NCBI RefSeq assembly: GCF_026391055.1
Contig: NZ_JAPLET010000026.1
Span: forward strand, 62,001-126,000
DNA length: 64,000 bases
DNA from: Spirosoma sp.
GTDB taxonomy: Bacteria > Bacteroidota > Bacteroidia > Cytophagales > Spirosomataceae
Reading direction: 5' to 3'
The notes under the pieces were generated by a model, which did no database searches, was not told the origin of the DNA, and saw only the letters and a program-made list of their open reading frames with translations. The position numbers were made by a program, and so were the translations under genes. Positions 27,217 to 35,207 of the stretch are shown here, piece after piece (position 1 is the stretch's first letter; the number at the start of each line of letters is the position of its first letter).

Positions 27217-27769
27217 GTGTGGAATAAACGCCGTTGATCGAAGGAGGACCTTGACGGGCAGTTAGACTTGTAACAATCTTACATTCAGGAATGAACACGA
27301 ACGAAATGAATCTCCATGCTACTAAAACCAACAGTTCATCAACGAAAAGAAAGGCTATAACTTTGAGTTTCTTTACAATTATCAGTATACTACAACTTGT
27401 CGAAAAGTAGCTGAGTCAGGATAAATTAAACATTATAGAAATTACCACTACTTATAATAAGAAACAAATTACTAAAATTGAATTTTACAAAAAACAATAT
27501 AAAGCAGAAGTTCACAAACTTAACAAAATGTAAATAATTAAAAAATAAATGCCTCTGTAATTCAAGATTACTTAAGCGTCTTTTCGTTTATAATTCATGC
27601 CATAGACTAAATCCAGTGTTGGCAATGTGGTTTGAATTTGGAAACACCCCTTGTCAGGTTCTATCTTCACAGCCAAGTTACCTTAACGTATAGACATAAG
27701 GTACAGAATCCGAAAGTGCATAAAAGTTTACTATGCATTCTTTCTCAACGTTTTTTTGATCAGTACTCC
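27217..27769. other. 553-bp divergent intergenic region, no gene seen
   Basis: This gap separates the minus-strand LytTR operon from the plus-strand kinase array. It is strongly AT-rich from about 27440 to 27600. A TAACTTTG (27358-27365) fits the -7 consensus on the plus strand, but its upstream element is poor and it would leave a leader of about 400 nt. An open frame from 27632 runs into the next gene, but the stretch before 27770 does not look coding. No LytTR-type direct repeat was evident by eye. Confidence 0.5.
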
Positions 27770-29353
27770 ATGATTCTGCTCGTAGATGATAGGCCCGAGA
27801 ATCTCCTTCCTCTGAAGAAGATTCTGGAATTGCATCGCTTTTCGGTCGATACCGCTGAGTCCGGTGAGGAGGCTTTGAAAAAAGTTCTCAAAACGGATTA
27901 TTCAGTTATTATCCTCGACGTACAAATGCCCGGTATGGATGGGTTCGAGGTTGCGAATGCCATTGCCGGTTTTAGCCGAGCCCGCGATACCTCCATCATT
28001 TTCCTCTCTGCCGTCAATACGGATAAGAAGTTTATTACCAAGGGTTATACCTCGGGCGGCATCGACTATTTGACCAAGCCGGTCGACCCCGACATTCTGG
28101 TACTGAAAGTTAAAACATTTCATAAACTCTACGAGCAGCAACAGGAACTCAGGGCTGCTCAGGCTTCACTTCGCAGGGAAGTCGATGTTCGAAGAAAGGC
28201 TCAGGAAGAACTGGCCGAACGCATGCAGGAGTTACAGGTTGTACTGGCTTCATTGCCACAAATGGCCTTTACGGTAGCTCCAAACGGACATATCGAGTAC
28301 GTCAACGAACACTGGTATAAATACGCCAGCGACACAACCACATTCCCGCACTCCCACCCCGATGATCACCTTTGCCACGACTGGGAGCAGGCACTAGTTA
28401 GCGGTATTGAGTTCACCCGCGAAGTTCGGTTAAAAGCCCTGCATGCAGAGGACTACCGCTTTCACTTGCTGCGGGTCATTCCCATTCATCAGCAGGGAGC
28501 TCTGATCCGGTGGATCGGCACCTTTACGGACATCCACCCCCAGAAACAGGCGGCTGAACTTCTGGAGCAACAAGTCAGGTTACGAACCAACGAGTTGCTC
28601 ACCAAGAATGAAGAACTTGAACGCATCAATCAGGAACTTCAGCAGTTTACCTGGGTGGTTTCGCACGATTTGAAAGAACCTCTCCGCAAAATTCAGTTGC
28701 TTAATGATACGGTTAAAGTCAAGTACCTAAGTGCGAATCCCGAAGCCGCAGCCTATCTCGACCGATCTATTCAATCGTCGGCGCGCATGTCCAATTTGAT
28801 CAAGGACCTGCTTGCCTATTCGCAACTATCGGTACACGAACCGTTTCAGCCCACCAATCTGAACACGTTGCTGGCCGAACTGTTACAAGATTTCGATGAG
28901 TTGATCCACCAGAAAAAGGCTACTCTAACGATCGACGAACTACCGGTTATTGATATTATTCCTACCCGAATTCGACAGGTGTTTCAGAACCTGCTGAGCA
29001 ATGCCCTCAAGTTTTCGAAGCCCGATGTACCGCCCGCCATTTACATCAGTGCCGAACGGGTAGAACGTAAAGCCATTGACAGCCCCCCCTCTCCCACGGG
29101 CGATTATTGCCGAATTGTTATTCGTGACAACGGAATTGGCTTCGACGAGAAGTTTTTGAGCCGTATCTTCATTATTTTTCAGCGGCTGCACAACCGCTCC
29201 AATTATGAAGGCACAGGTATTGGCCTTGCCATTGCCAAGAAAAACATGGATAAGCACAATGGGATCATATCGGCCCAAAGCCGCGAGAACGAAGGTGCCA
29301 GCTTTATCCTCGTTTTACCTGTCCGGCAGACAGGTGCCCTACTGCCTAATTAA
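27770..29353 (+). CDS. Receiver-PAS-histidine kinase
   Basis: A 527-residue soluble hybrid in the order receiver (1-120; ILDVQMP with Asp50, LTKP near 101-104), coiled coil (121-155), PAS (about 155-260), a further coiled coil, HisKA with WVVSHDLKEPL (His299) and HATPase_c with NLLSNALKF, IRDNGIGF and GTGIGLAI. An N-terminal receiver on a kinase suggests its activity is set by another kinase. The start at 27770 (MILLVDDRPEN) fits the receiver boundary; the frame is open to 27632. Gene order places it 29 bp before the membrane hybrid kinase, so the two are likely co-transcribed. The C-terminal kinase resembles the phytochrome-type HisKA (SHDLKEP). Confidence 0.9.
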   Translation: MILLVDDRPENLLPLKKILELHRFSVDTAESGEEALKKVLKTDYSVIILDVQMPGMDGFEVANAIAGFSRARDTSIIFLSAVNTDKKFITKGYTSGGIDYLTKPVDPDILVLKVKTFHKLYEQQQELRAAQASLRREVDVRRKAQEELAERMQELQVVLASLPQMAFTVAPNGHIEYVNEHWYKYASDTTTFPHSHPDDHLCHDWEQALVSGIEFTREVRLKALHAEDYRFHLLRVIPIHQQGALIRWIGTFTDIHPQKQAAELLEQQVRLRTNELLTKNEELERINQELQQFTWVVSHDLKEPLRKIQLLNDTVKVKYLSANPEAAAYLDRSIQSSARMSNLIKDLLAYSQLSVHEPFQPTNLNTLLAELLQDFDELIHQKKATLTIDELPVIDIIPTRIRQVFQNLLSNALKFSKPDVPPAIYISAERVERKAIDSPPSPTGDYCRIVIRDNGIGFDEKFLSRIFIIFQRLHNRSNYEGTGIGLAIAKKNMDKHNGIISAQSRENEGASFILVLPVRQTGALLPN

Positions 29354-29382
29354 TCGTCAATAACGGCTCAACATCATTCCTC

Positions 29383-32300
29383 ATGCCACAAAGATTTACC
29401 TCAAACTCCGTTATTCGACAGTTACAACTTGTCTTCACGCTCTCAACGCTGCTGCTGTTGATTAGTCTGACGGCCTCGTACTACAGCATTCAGAAGTTAA
29501 TTAGCAACTCCAAACTGGTAAATCATACTAACCAGGTGCTGATTGAGGCCGAAAACATTATTTCGTACATGAAAGATGCAGAAACGGGGCAACGCGGCTA
29601 CCTCGTCACGCTCGATCCGCTCTTTCTGGAACCCTACAACGGTAGCCGTTCAAAAGTAGCGGCCAGTTACAACCTGCTCCATGAGCTAACCGTCGATAAC
29701 CCAACCCAGCAACGGAGCCTTAGCCGAGTTAAATCGCTGTACGAAGCCAAATTTGCGCAGATGCAGCGTGTTATTGATATAACGAAACGGAACAATCTGT
29801 TTAACCGGGACACGCTCCGACAACACCAGGAAATGACGCGCGGAAGACTGATTATGGACGATCTGCGAGTTTTTATCAACCGGTTAAAAGTAGATGAGAA
29901 CCGACTGCTCAATACCCGTATTCAACAGCAGCAGGTATATATAAATTACACCCCTTTTTTACTGTTGTTTGCCGCTGCCGTTTCCATGCTGATTACGGCA
30001 CTTACTTACGTGCGTATAAAGCAGGATCTGGATAACCGAATTGAGAAACAGAAGCTGGACGAAGCGAAGTATATTGAAACGGCCGGGCGTATTTCGCTAA
30101 TGGAGGCCATAACCGGTAAAATTGCCGGGGGCGATTATTCCGCACGCAGTCAGGACACGCAGGATGACGAGCTGGGCCGCATTGGCAAAGCGCTGAATCA
30201 AATGGCTGTAGCTCTTGAACAGACATTTACGGATTTAAAAAACCGGAACTGGCTGCAGACGGGCACTGTAAAAATTGGAGATGCCATTCGGGGCGAGAAA
30301 GAATTGAAAAAGCTGGGTAATCGCCTGATCGACGCCATCGCCGATTACCTGAACGCTCCGCAGGCTACTATTTACCTCGCTGACAGCGATTTTACCTTTA
30401 AACTGGCTGGCAGCTATGCAGCCCAGCGCCCGCCCCTGAGCATCAGCGCTGGCGAGGGATTAGCCGGAGAGGCTATTGAACGTAAAAAACTCATTGTCAT
30501 TCAGGATGTTCCGCCTACCTATAGCCGAATTGCCTCTTCACTGGGCGATGCCGTCCCTACGGCCCTGGTTATTGCTCCGCTGGTGTATGCCGACGTTTGT
30601 ATTGGGGTTATAGAAGTGGGCTTATTGCACAATCCCGATCCTATGGAAGTTGCCTTTCTGGAACACAACCTGGAAACGATGGCCATTGGTGTGAACTCCG
30701 CCCTAGATTACATCAGGCTTCAGAACTTCCTGGAAGAAACCCAGGCCCAGGCCGAGGAGCTACAGGCCCAGCATACTGAAATGGAGAACCTGAATGCTGA
30801 GTTGGAAATGCAGGCCCAGAAGCTACAGGCATCGGAAGAAGAACTACGGGTGCAGCAGGAAGAGTTGCAGCAAACCAATACCGAACTCGAAGAGCGGGGC
30901 TTATTGCTGGAGGAGAAGAACGACGAAATTCAGAAAAAAGCCGATGAACTGGAACTGACTACCCGGTATAAATCGGAATTTTTAGCCAACATGTCGCACG
31001 AATTACGGACACCGCTCAACTCCATTCTGCTGCTCAGCCGGTTACTGGCTGAGAACAACGAGGCAACGCTCACCCCCGATCAGGTTGAGTATGCGCGTGT
31101 CATTCAATCGTCGGGCAACGGGCTGCTGGGGCTGATCGACGAGATTCTGGATTTGTCGAAGATTGAAGCGGGCCAGATGAAGCTGGATTACCAGGACGTG
31201 TCCATCACTGATATTACCGATGAACTACAGTCTCTGTTTGGTCTCGTTGCCAAAGAAAAAGGACTGGATTTCGCCATAACCGTAAAACCAGATGTACCGA
31301 CGGTTATTGAAACCGACCGAATGCGCCTGGGCCAAATCCTCAAGAACCTACTCTCCAACGCTATCAAGTTTACGTCGAGCGGTCAGGTAGCGCTGCGTAT
31401 TGAGCGCAGCACTTCGGCCGCGTCTACACTCTGCTTTGTGGTTAAAGATACGGGAATTGGCATCCCACCCGAAAAACAACCCCTCGTCTTTGAAGCCTTT
31501 CAGCAGGCCGACGGGTCAACCAAACGAAAATACGGAGGCACCGGCCTTGGCTTGTCCATCAGTCGGGAACTAGCTAAGCTGCTGGGGGGCGAAATCATCC
31601 TGTCCAGTGAGGTGAACGTCGGCAGCGAATTCACCATCCTCCTGCCTCTTTCCAAAAATATACCCGAGGCCGTATCCCCGGAAATTCCGAAGCCGGAACC
31701 GCAGCTCATCCCCACGGCTGATACAAAACTTAGGCAGTTGACGGAGTACATCAGTTTAACAATTCCAGAGCCGATCCCGGACGACCGGCACACGGTTTCG
31801 GAGGGCGACAAGACGATTTTGATCGTGGAAGATGACCCTAACTTTGCGAAATCACTGCTCGACTATGCCCGTAAAAAAGGCTATAAAGGCATTGTTGCCG
31901 TTCAGGGTGACGAAGGCTTAAAACTGGCATCGGTGTATAATCCGCTGGGCATTCTGCTCGATATTCAGTTGCCCGTTATGAGTGGCTGGGAGGTTATGGA
32001 TGCCCTAAAAGCCAACCCGAAAACCCGGCCAATTCCGGTGCATATCATGTCGTCGCACAAGCTGAAGAACGAAAGCCTGCTGAAGGGTGCCATTGATTTT
32101 GTGGATAAGCCGGTTGCCTTCGAGCAATTGCAGGAAGTCTTCAAAAAGATCGAGTATGTTCTCAACCGCAACCCCAAAAAAGTGCTGATTGTTGAAGACA
32201 ATCCCAAACACGCCAAGGCACTGGCTTATTTTCTGGAAACGTTCAACATCACTTCCGAGCTGAAAAGCAACATTACCGAGGGAATTGATGCCCTGAAGCG

Positions 32301-32988
32301 CAAAGAAGTGGACTGCGTTATTCTGGACATGGGCGTGCCCGACTCCAAAGCATACGAAACGCTGGAGGTTGCCAAGAAAAACCCAGGTCTGGAAAACCTG
32401 CCGATTATCATTTTCACGGGTAAGAGCCTGTCGATGTCGGAAGAGTTAAAGATCAAAAAATACGCCGATTCCATCATCGTCAAAACTGCCCACTCCTACC
32501 AGCGTATGCTCGATGAAGTGTCGCTCTTCCTGCATCTGGTCGAGGATAACAAGCAGAACACGGCCCCCAACGGTACCGCCAAGAAGTTGGGCGCTCTGAG
32601 TCAGGTTCTCAGGAACAAGACAGTACTGGTGGCGGACGATGATGTACGGAATATCTTCTCCCTGTCTAAAGCACTGGAGCAGTTCAACATGACTGTAATT
32701 GCCGCTCTGGATGGCAAGGAAGCCCTTCAGAAGCTGGACGAAAACCCCGGCATCGACGTTGTGCTGCTGGATATGATGATGCCCCAGATGGATGGCTACG
32801 AAACAGCCCGAAAAATAAGGGAACATTACCAATGGAAAAACTTACCCGTTATTGCCGTAACGGCTAAAGCCATGACCGGCGACCGGGAAAAATGCATTCA
32901 GGCGGGGGCGTCGGATTATATTACCAAGCCCGTTGATATTGACCAGTTGATCTCACTGCTACGGGTTTGGCTGTATGAACGAAGTTAG
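29383..32988 (+). CDS. Membrane hybrid kinase: CHASE3-HAMP-GAF-coiled coil-HisKA-HATPase-three receivers
   Basis: A 1201-residue protein. Membrane helix 16-33, a CHASE3 sensor (about 40-180, with DAETGQRGYLVT), helix 190-210, HAMP (211-286), GAF (about 300-445), a long E/Q-rich coiled coil (446-525, with LQASEEELRVQQEEL), HisKA with NMSHELRTPLNS (His539), HATPase_c with Asn659, and GGTGLGLSISREL. Three receivers follow, with phospho-acceptor sites Asp860, Asp982 and Asp1130. CHASE3 faces the periplasm. It is followed by a stand-alone receiver, CheR and CheB genes. The coiled coil resembles helices found in CheB/CheR-kinase fusion proteins, so CheR/CheB may methylate and demethylate this kinase; that is inference. 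Confidence 0.92.
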   Translation: MPQRFTSNSVIRQLQLVFTLSTLLLLISLTASYYSIQKLISNSKLVNHTNQVLIEAENIISYMKDAETGQRGYLVTLDPLFLEPYNGSRSKVAASYNLLHELTVDNPTQQRSLSRVKSLYEAKFAQMQRVIDITKRNNLFNRDTLRQHQEMTRGRLIMDDLRVFINRLKVDENRLLNTRIQQQQVYINYTPFLLLFAAAVSMLITALTYVRIKQDLDNRIEKQKLDEAKYIETAGRISLMEAITGKIAGGDYSARSQDTQDDELGRIGKALNQMAVALEQTFTDLKNRNWLQTGTVKIGDAIRGEKELKKLGNRLIDAIADYLNAPQATIYLADSDFTFKLAGSYAAQRPPLSISAGEGLAGEAIERKKLIVIQDVPPTYSRIASSLGDAVPTALVIAPLVYADVCIGVIEVGLLHNPDPMEVAFLEHNLETMAIGVNSALDYIRLQNFLEETQAQAEELQAQHTEMENLNAELEMQAQKLQASEEELRVQQEELQQTNTELEERGLLLEEKNDEIQKKADELELTTRYKSEFLANMSHELRTPLNSILLLSRLLAENNEATLTPDQVEYARVIQSSGNGLLGLIDEILDLSKIEAGQMKLDYQDVSITDITDELQSLFGLVAKEKGLDFAITVKPDVPTVIETDRMRLGQILKNLLSNAIKFTSSGQVALRIERSTSAASTLCFVVKDTGIGIPPEKQPLVFEAFQQADGSTKRKYGGTGLGLSISRELAKLLGGEIILSSEVNVGSEFTILLPLSKNIPEAVSPEIPKPEPQLIPTADTKLRQLTEYISLTIPEPIPDDRHTVSEGDKTILIVEDDPNFAKSLLDYARKKGYKGIVAVQGDEGLKLASVYNPLGILLDIQLPVMSGWEVMDALKANPKTRPIPVHIMSSHKLKNESLLKGAIDFVDKPVAFEQLQEVFKKIEYVLNRNPKKVLIVEDNPKHAKALAYFLETFNITSELKSNITEGIDALKRKEVDCVILDMGVPDSKAYETLEVAKKNPGLENLPIIIFTGKSLSMSEELKIKKYADSIIVKTAHSYQRMLDEVSLFLHLVEDNKQNTAPNGTAKKLGALSQVLRNKTVLVADDDVRNIFSLSKALEQFNMTVIAALDGKEALQKLDENPGIDVVLLDMMMPQMDGYETARKIREHYQWKNLPVIAVTAKAMTGDREKCIQAGASDYITKPVDIDQLISLLRVWLYERS

Positions 32989-32992
32989 ATTA

Positions 32993-33073
32993 GCCGCAGA
33001 GAAAAGCTGATAGGTATGCGGTTACATAATAAAAAAAGAAGAATTTCTGTGTAGTTCTGTGTCTCTCTGTGGC
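32993..33073. repeat. Word-repeat hairpin between the hybrid kinase and the receiver gene
   Basis: GCCGCAGAGA (32993-33002) faces TCTCTGTGGC (33064-33073), with one G-U pair. The right half repeats the word TCTGTGT (TTTCTGTGTAGTTCTGTGTCTCTCTGTGG). It separates the kinase from the receiver gene and resembles the other word-type hairpins of this window. Confidence 0.45.
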
Positions 33074-33088
33074 AAAAACCACAACAAA

Positions 33089-33466
33089 ATGACTAAAAAA
33101 AAAGTATTGATCATCGACGATGATGCCAGGAATATTTTTGCGCTGAAGGCTACGCTGAAAGCAAAATCCTATGATTGCCTGTCGTGTTCGAGTGCACAGG
33201 AGGCTTTGGATTTATTGAAGACAGATGCCGTAGTTGATGTGATTCTCATCGATATGATGATGCCGGAAATGGATGGCTACGACGCCATTCCGCGCATTAA
33301 AAACCTGGAAAATAGAGAAAAAACGCCCATCTATGCCGTTACAGCACAGGCCATGGTTGGCGATAGGGAAAAATGCCTGCGGGCCGGTGCCACCGATTAC
33401 ATCGCCAAACCAATTGATGTGGATCGCCTGCTGCAGTTATTGTCGGGTAGTGAACGATTGTCATGA
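33089..33466 (+). CDS. Stand-alone receiver protein
   Basis: A 125-residue single receiver domain without output domain: acidic triad at DDD (10-12), phospho-site LIDMMMPEMDG (Asp55), TAQ switch region and a Lys in IAKPID. Its opening DDDARNIFALK matches the third receiver of the preceding kinase (DDDVRNIFSLS), so it probably arose from, or exchanges phosphate with, that domain. The ATG at 33089 is used; the frame is open ten codons earlier in repeat sequence. The stop overlaps the cheR start by 4 bp (ATGA), so translation is likely coupled. Confidence 0.9.
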   Translation: MTKKKVLIIDDDARNIFALKATLKAKSYDCLSCSSAQEALDLLKTDAVVDVILIDMMMPEMDGYDAIPRIKNLENREKTPIYAVTAQAMVGDREKCLRAGATDYIAKPIDVDRLLQLLSGSERLS

Positions 33467-34272
33467 TTGAGGAGGAAGAAATTGATTTGTTGCTGACCGA
33501 TTTATTTGAGGTGTATGGATACGACTTCACCCATTACTCCAGAGCGTCGTTAAAACGGCGGATAAATCGGCTATGGTTGCTGGATAAGTTCCCCAGCTTC
33601 GCTGAGCTTCGATTCCGTGTCCGGTCGGATACAGACTACCTCAAACGCTTTGTGGAAGAAGTGACCGTGAACGTAACCGAGATGTTCCGCGATCCTCAAT
33701 TCTACCGGGTACTTCGTACAGAAGTCCTGCCTACGCTGGCGGCCAAGCCCTTTATTCGCATCTGGCACGCGGGCTGCTCCACGGGTGAAGAGGTCTTTTC
33801 GATGGCAATCCTGCTCACCGAAGCCAATCTGATCCATAAATCGCTGCTGTATGCTACCGACCTGAATCCGGAGGTGCTGGAAACCGCCCGATCCGGTATA
33901 TTCGCGATGGCACCCATGAAACAGTATTCGGAAAACTACATACTATCGGGCGGAAAAAATGACTTCTCCGCTTATTACACGGCTCAGTACGGACACGTTA
34001 AATTCAATAGCAGCCTGTCTGAAAAAATGGTGTTTTCGACGCACAATCTGGTATCTGATCAGTCGTTCAACGAATTCGACCTGATCCTCTGCCGGAATGT
34101 GCTGATTTACTTCGACAAGGTACTCCAGCAACGCGTATTGACACTTTTCGACGATAGTCTGGGGCCATTGGGGTACCTGGCTCTCGGGGCCAAGGAAACG
34201 CTGAAATTCTCAACATTACAGTCAACCTACCGGCAAGTATCCGGTGAAAAAATATGGCGGAAACAAAGCTAA
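33463..34272 (+). CDS. CheR-type protein glutamate methyltransferase
   Basis: A 269-residue S-adenosylmethionine-dependent methyltransferase of the CheR family. The N-terminal helical domain has YGYDFTHYSRASLKRRI (basic face), then NVTEMFRDPQFYR, the SAM-binding loop WHAGCSTGEEVFS, ATDLNPEVLE and LCRNVLIYFDK. CheR normally methylates glutamates of chemoreceptors. No receptor gene occurs in the window, so the nearby hybrid kinase with its E/Q-rich coiled coil is the likely substrate (inference). It overlaps the receiver gene by 4 bp and CheB by 19 bp, forming a tightly coupled trio. A second CheR is at 38603-39430. Confidence 0.93.
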   Translation: MIEEEEIDLLLTDLFEVYGYDFTHYSRASLKRRINRLWLLDKFPSFAELRFRVRSDTDYLKRFVEEVTVNVTEMFRDPQFYRVLRTEVLPTLAAKPFIRIWHAGCSTGEEVFSMAILLTEANLIHKSLLYATDLNPEVLETARSGIFAMAPMKQYSENYILSGGKNDFSAYYTAQYGHVKFNSSLSEKMVFSTHNLVSDQSFNEFDLILCRNVLIYFDKVLQQRVLTLFDDSLGPLGYLALGAKETLKFSTLQSTYRQVSGEKIWRKQS

Positions 34273-34865
34273 AAAACCCGACAGAAGCTATCCTTATTGG
34301 TGGCTCTACCGGAAGCATAGAGGTACTGCTCCGTGTATTGCCCGCCCTGCCCACCCCCCTGTCATTTGCCCTGATTATTGTGCTGCATCGGAAGAACACA
34401 GCCGATTCGACCCTGGCTACCCTGTTATCGCTGAAAACAGAAAGCCCTTTTCGGGAAGTAGACGACAAAGATCCCATAAGGCCGGGTACAATTTACCTGG
34501 CCCCTGCCGACTATCATTTATTGATTGAACAAGACAAGAGTTTTTCGCTGGACGATTCCGAAAAAGTGAACTACAGCCGCCCGTCTATCGACGTCACCTT
34601 TGAGTCGGCGGCCGATGTATACGGCTCTTCCTTGATTGGAATTCTGCTGTCGGGAGCTAACGCCGACGGGACAAAGGGAATGCAGGCTATTCAAAAAACT
34701 GGCGGCTTGCTCGTTGCCCAACACCCCGACACTGCCCTGGTTGGTTTTATGCCCCAACAGGCCATTGCAAATACTACTACCGATTATGTGCTGGACATTG
34801 ACGGTCTGATCGCGTTTCTAAAATCGGTGAATACCGCTCAGCAAACGGCTGCCTCAGCTTTCTGA
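34254..34865 (+). CDS. CheB-type methylesterase without receiver domain
   Basis: A 203-residue CheB catalytic domain. The family triad is visible: Ser in LIGGSTGS, His in IIVLHRKN and Asp in LLSGANADGTKG. The usual methylesterase loops YLAPADYHLLI and SRPSIDVTFESAA are present. It reverses CheR methylation by hydrolysing glutamyl esters, or deamidates glutamine. Canonical CheB has an N-terminal receiver that switches it on; here the protein starts directly with the catalytic domain. Control may come from the stand-alone receiver encoded two genes upstream. The start overlaps cheR by 19 bp. Only one CheB is found for two CheR proteins. Confidence 0.92.
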   Translation: MAETKLKNPTEAILIGGSTGSIEVLLRVLPALPTPLSFALIIVLHRKNTADSTLATLLSLKTESPFREVDDKDPIRPGTIYLAPADYHLLIEQDKSFSLDDSEKVNYSRPSIDVTFESAADVYGSSLIGILLSGANADGTKGMQAIQKTGGLLVAQHPDTALVGFMPQQAIANTTTDYVLDIDGLIAFLKSVNTAQQTAASAF

Positions 34866-35024
34866 CCTAAAGTAAGCAGGTAGGCTGCAAACGCATCCTA
34901 AAGCCCAACGACTTTTACCTCACTTTGGGCTACCCAAACGTTCGCTTGGTAACCGCGCCACAACATAAACGAGCTGGATGTACTAATTGGCCATTAATAC
35001 TGTGAACAGGAGAAAAAGCGATCG

Positions 35025-35070
35025 AGCAGAAAGCCCTGTGGATTTAGATTTATCCGCAGGGCTTTCTGCT
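35025..35070. terminator. Terminator-like hairpin after the first che module
   Basis: AGCAGAAAGCCCTG (35025-35038) pairs with CAGGGCTTTCTGCT (35057-35070), with an extra GGA/TCC pairing inside. No U tract follows on the plus strand. On the minus strand the arm is followed within a few bases by CTTTTTCT. It probably marks the end of the first module. Confidence 0.5.
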
Positions 35071-35145
35071 GACAAGCAATATCGTAACTAGTAGCATGAT
35101 GAAAATATTTAAGCATATATGCCTAACATCTACCTACTAAATCTA

Positions 35146-35153
35146 TATATTTG
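35146..35153 (+). promoter_or_regulatory. Promoter -7 element for the second hybrid kinase
   Basis: TATATTTG fits TAnnTTTG and lies 54 bp before the ATG at 35208, in AT-rich DNA. No clear TTG element is seen at the expected distance. Confidence 0.45.
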
Positions 35154-35207
35154 TTTTCATATATTTATTATTGAATATATATAGTATAATGTTACATAGA
35201 ATAGTAA

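Larger units (their letters stand above)
34866..35207. other. 342-bp gap between cheB and the second hybrid kinase
   Basis: No gene is seen. It holds a strong hairpin (35025-35070) in the first half and a very AT-rich stretch (about 35095-35205) that includes the promoter element at 35146. Confidence 0.6.
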
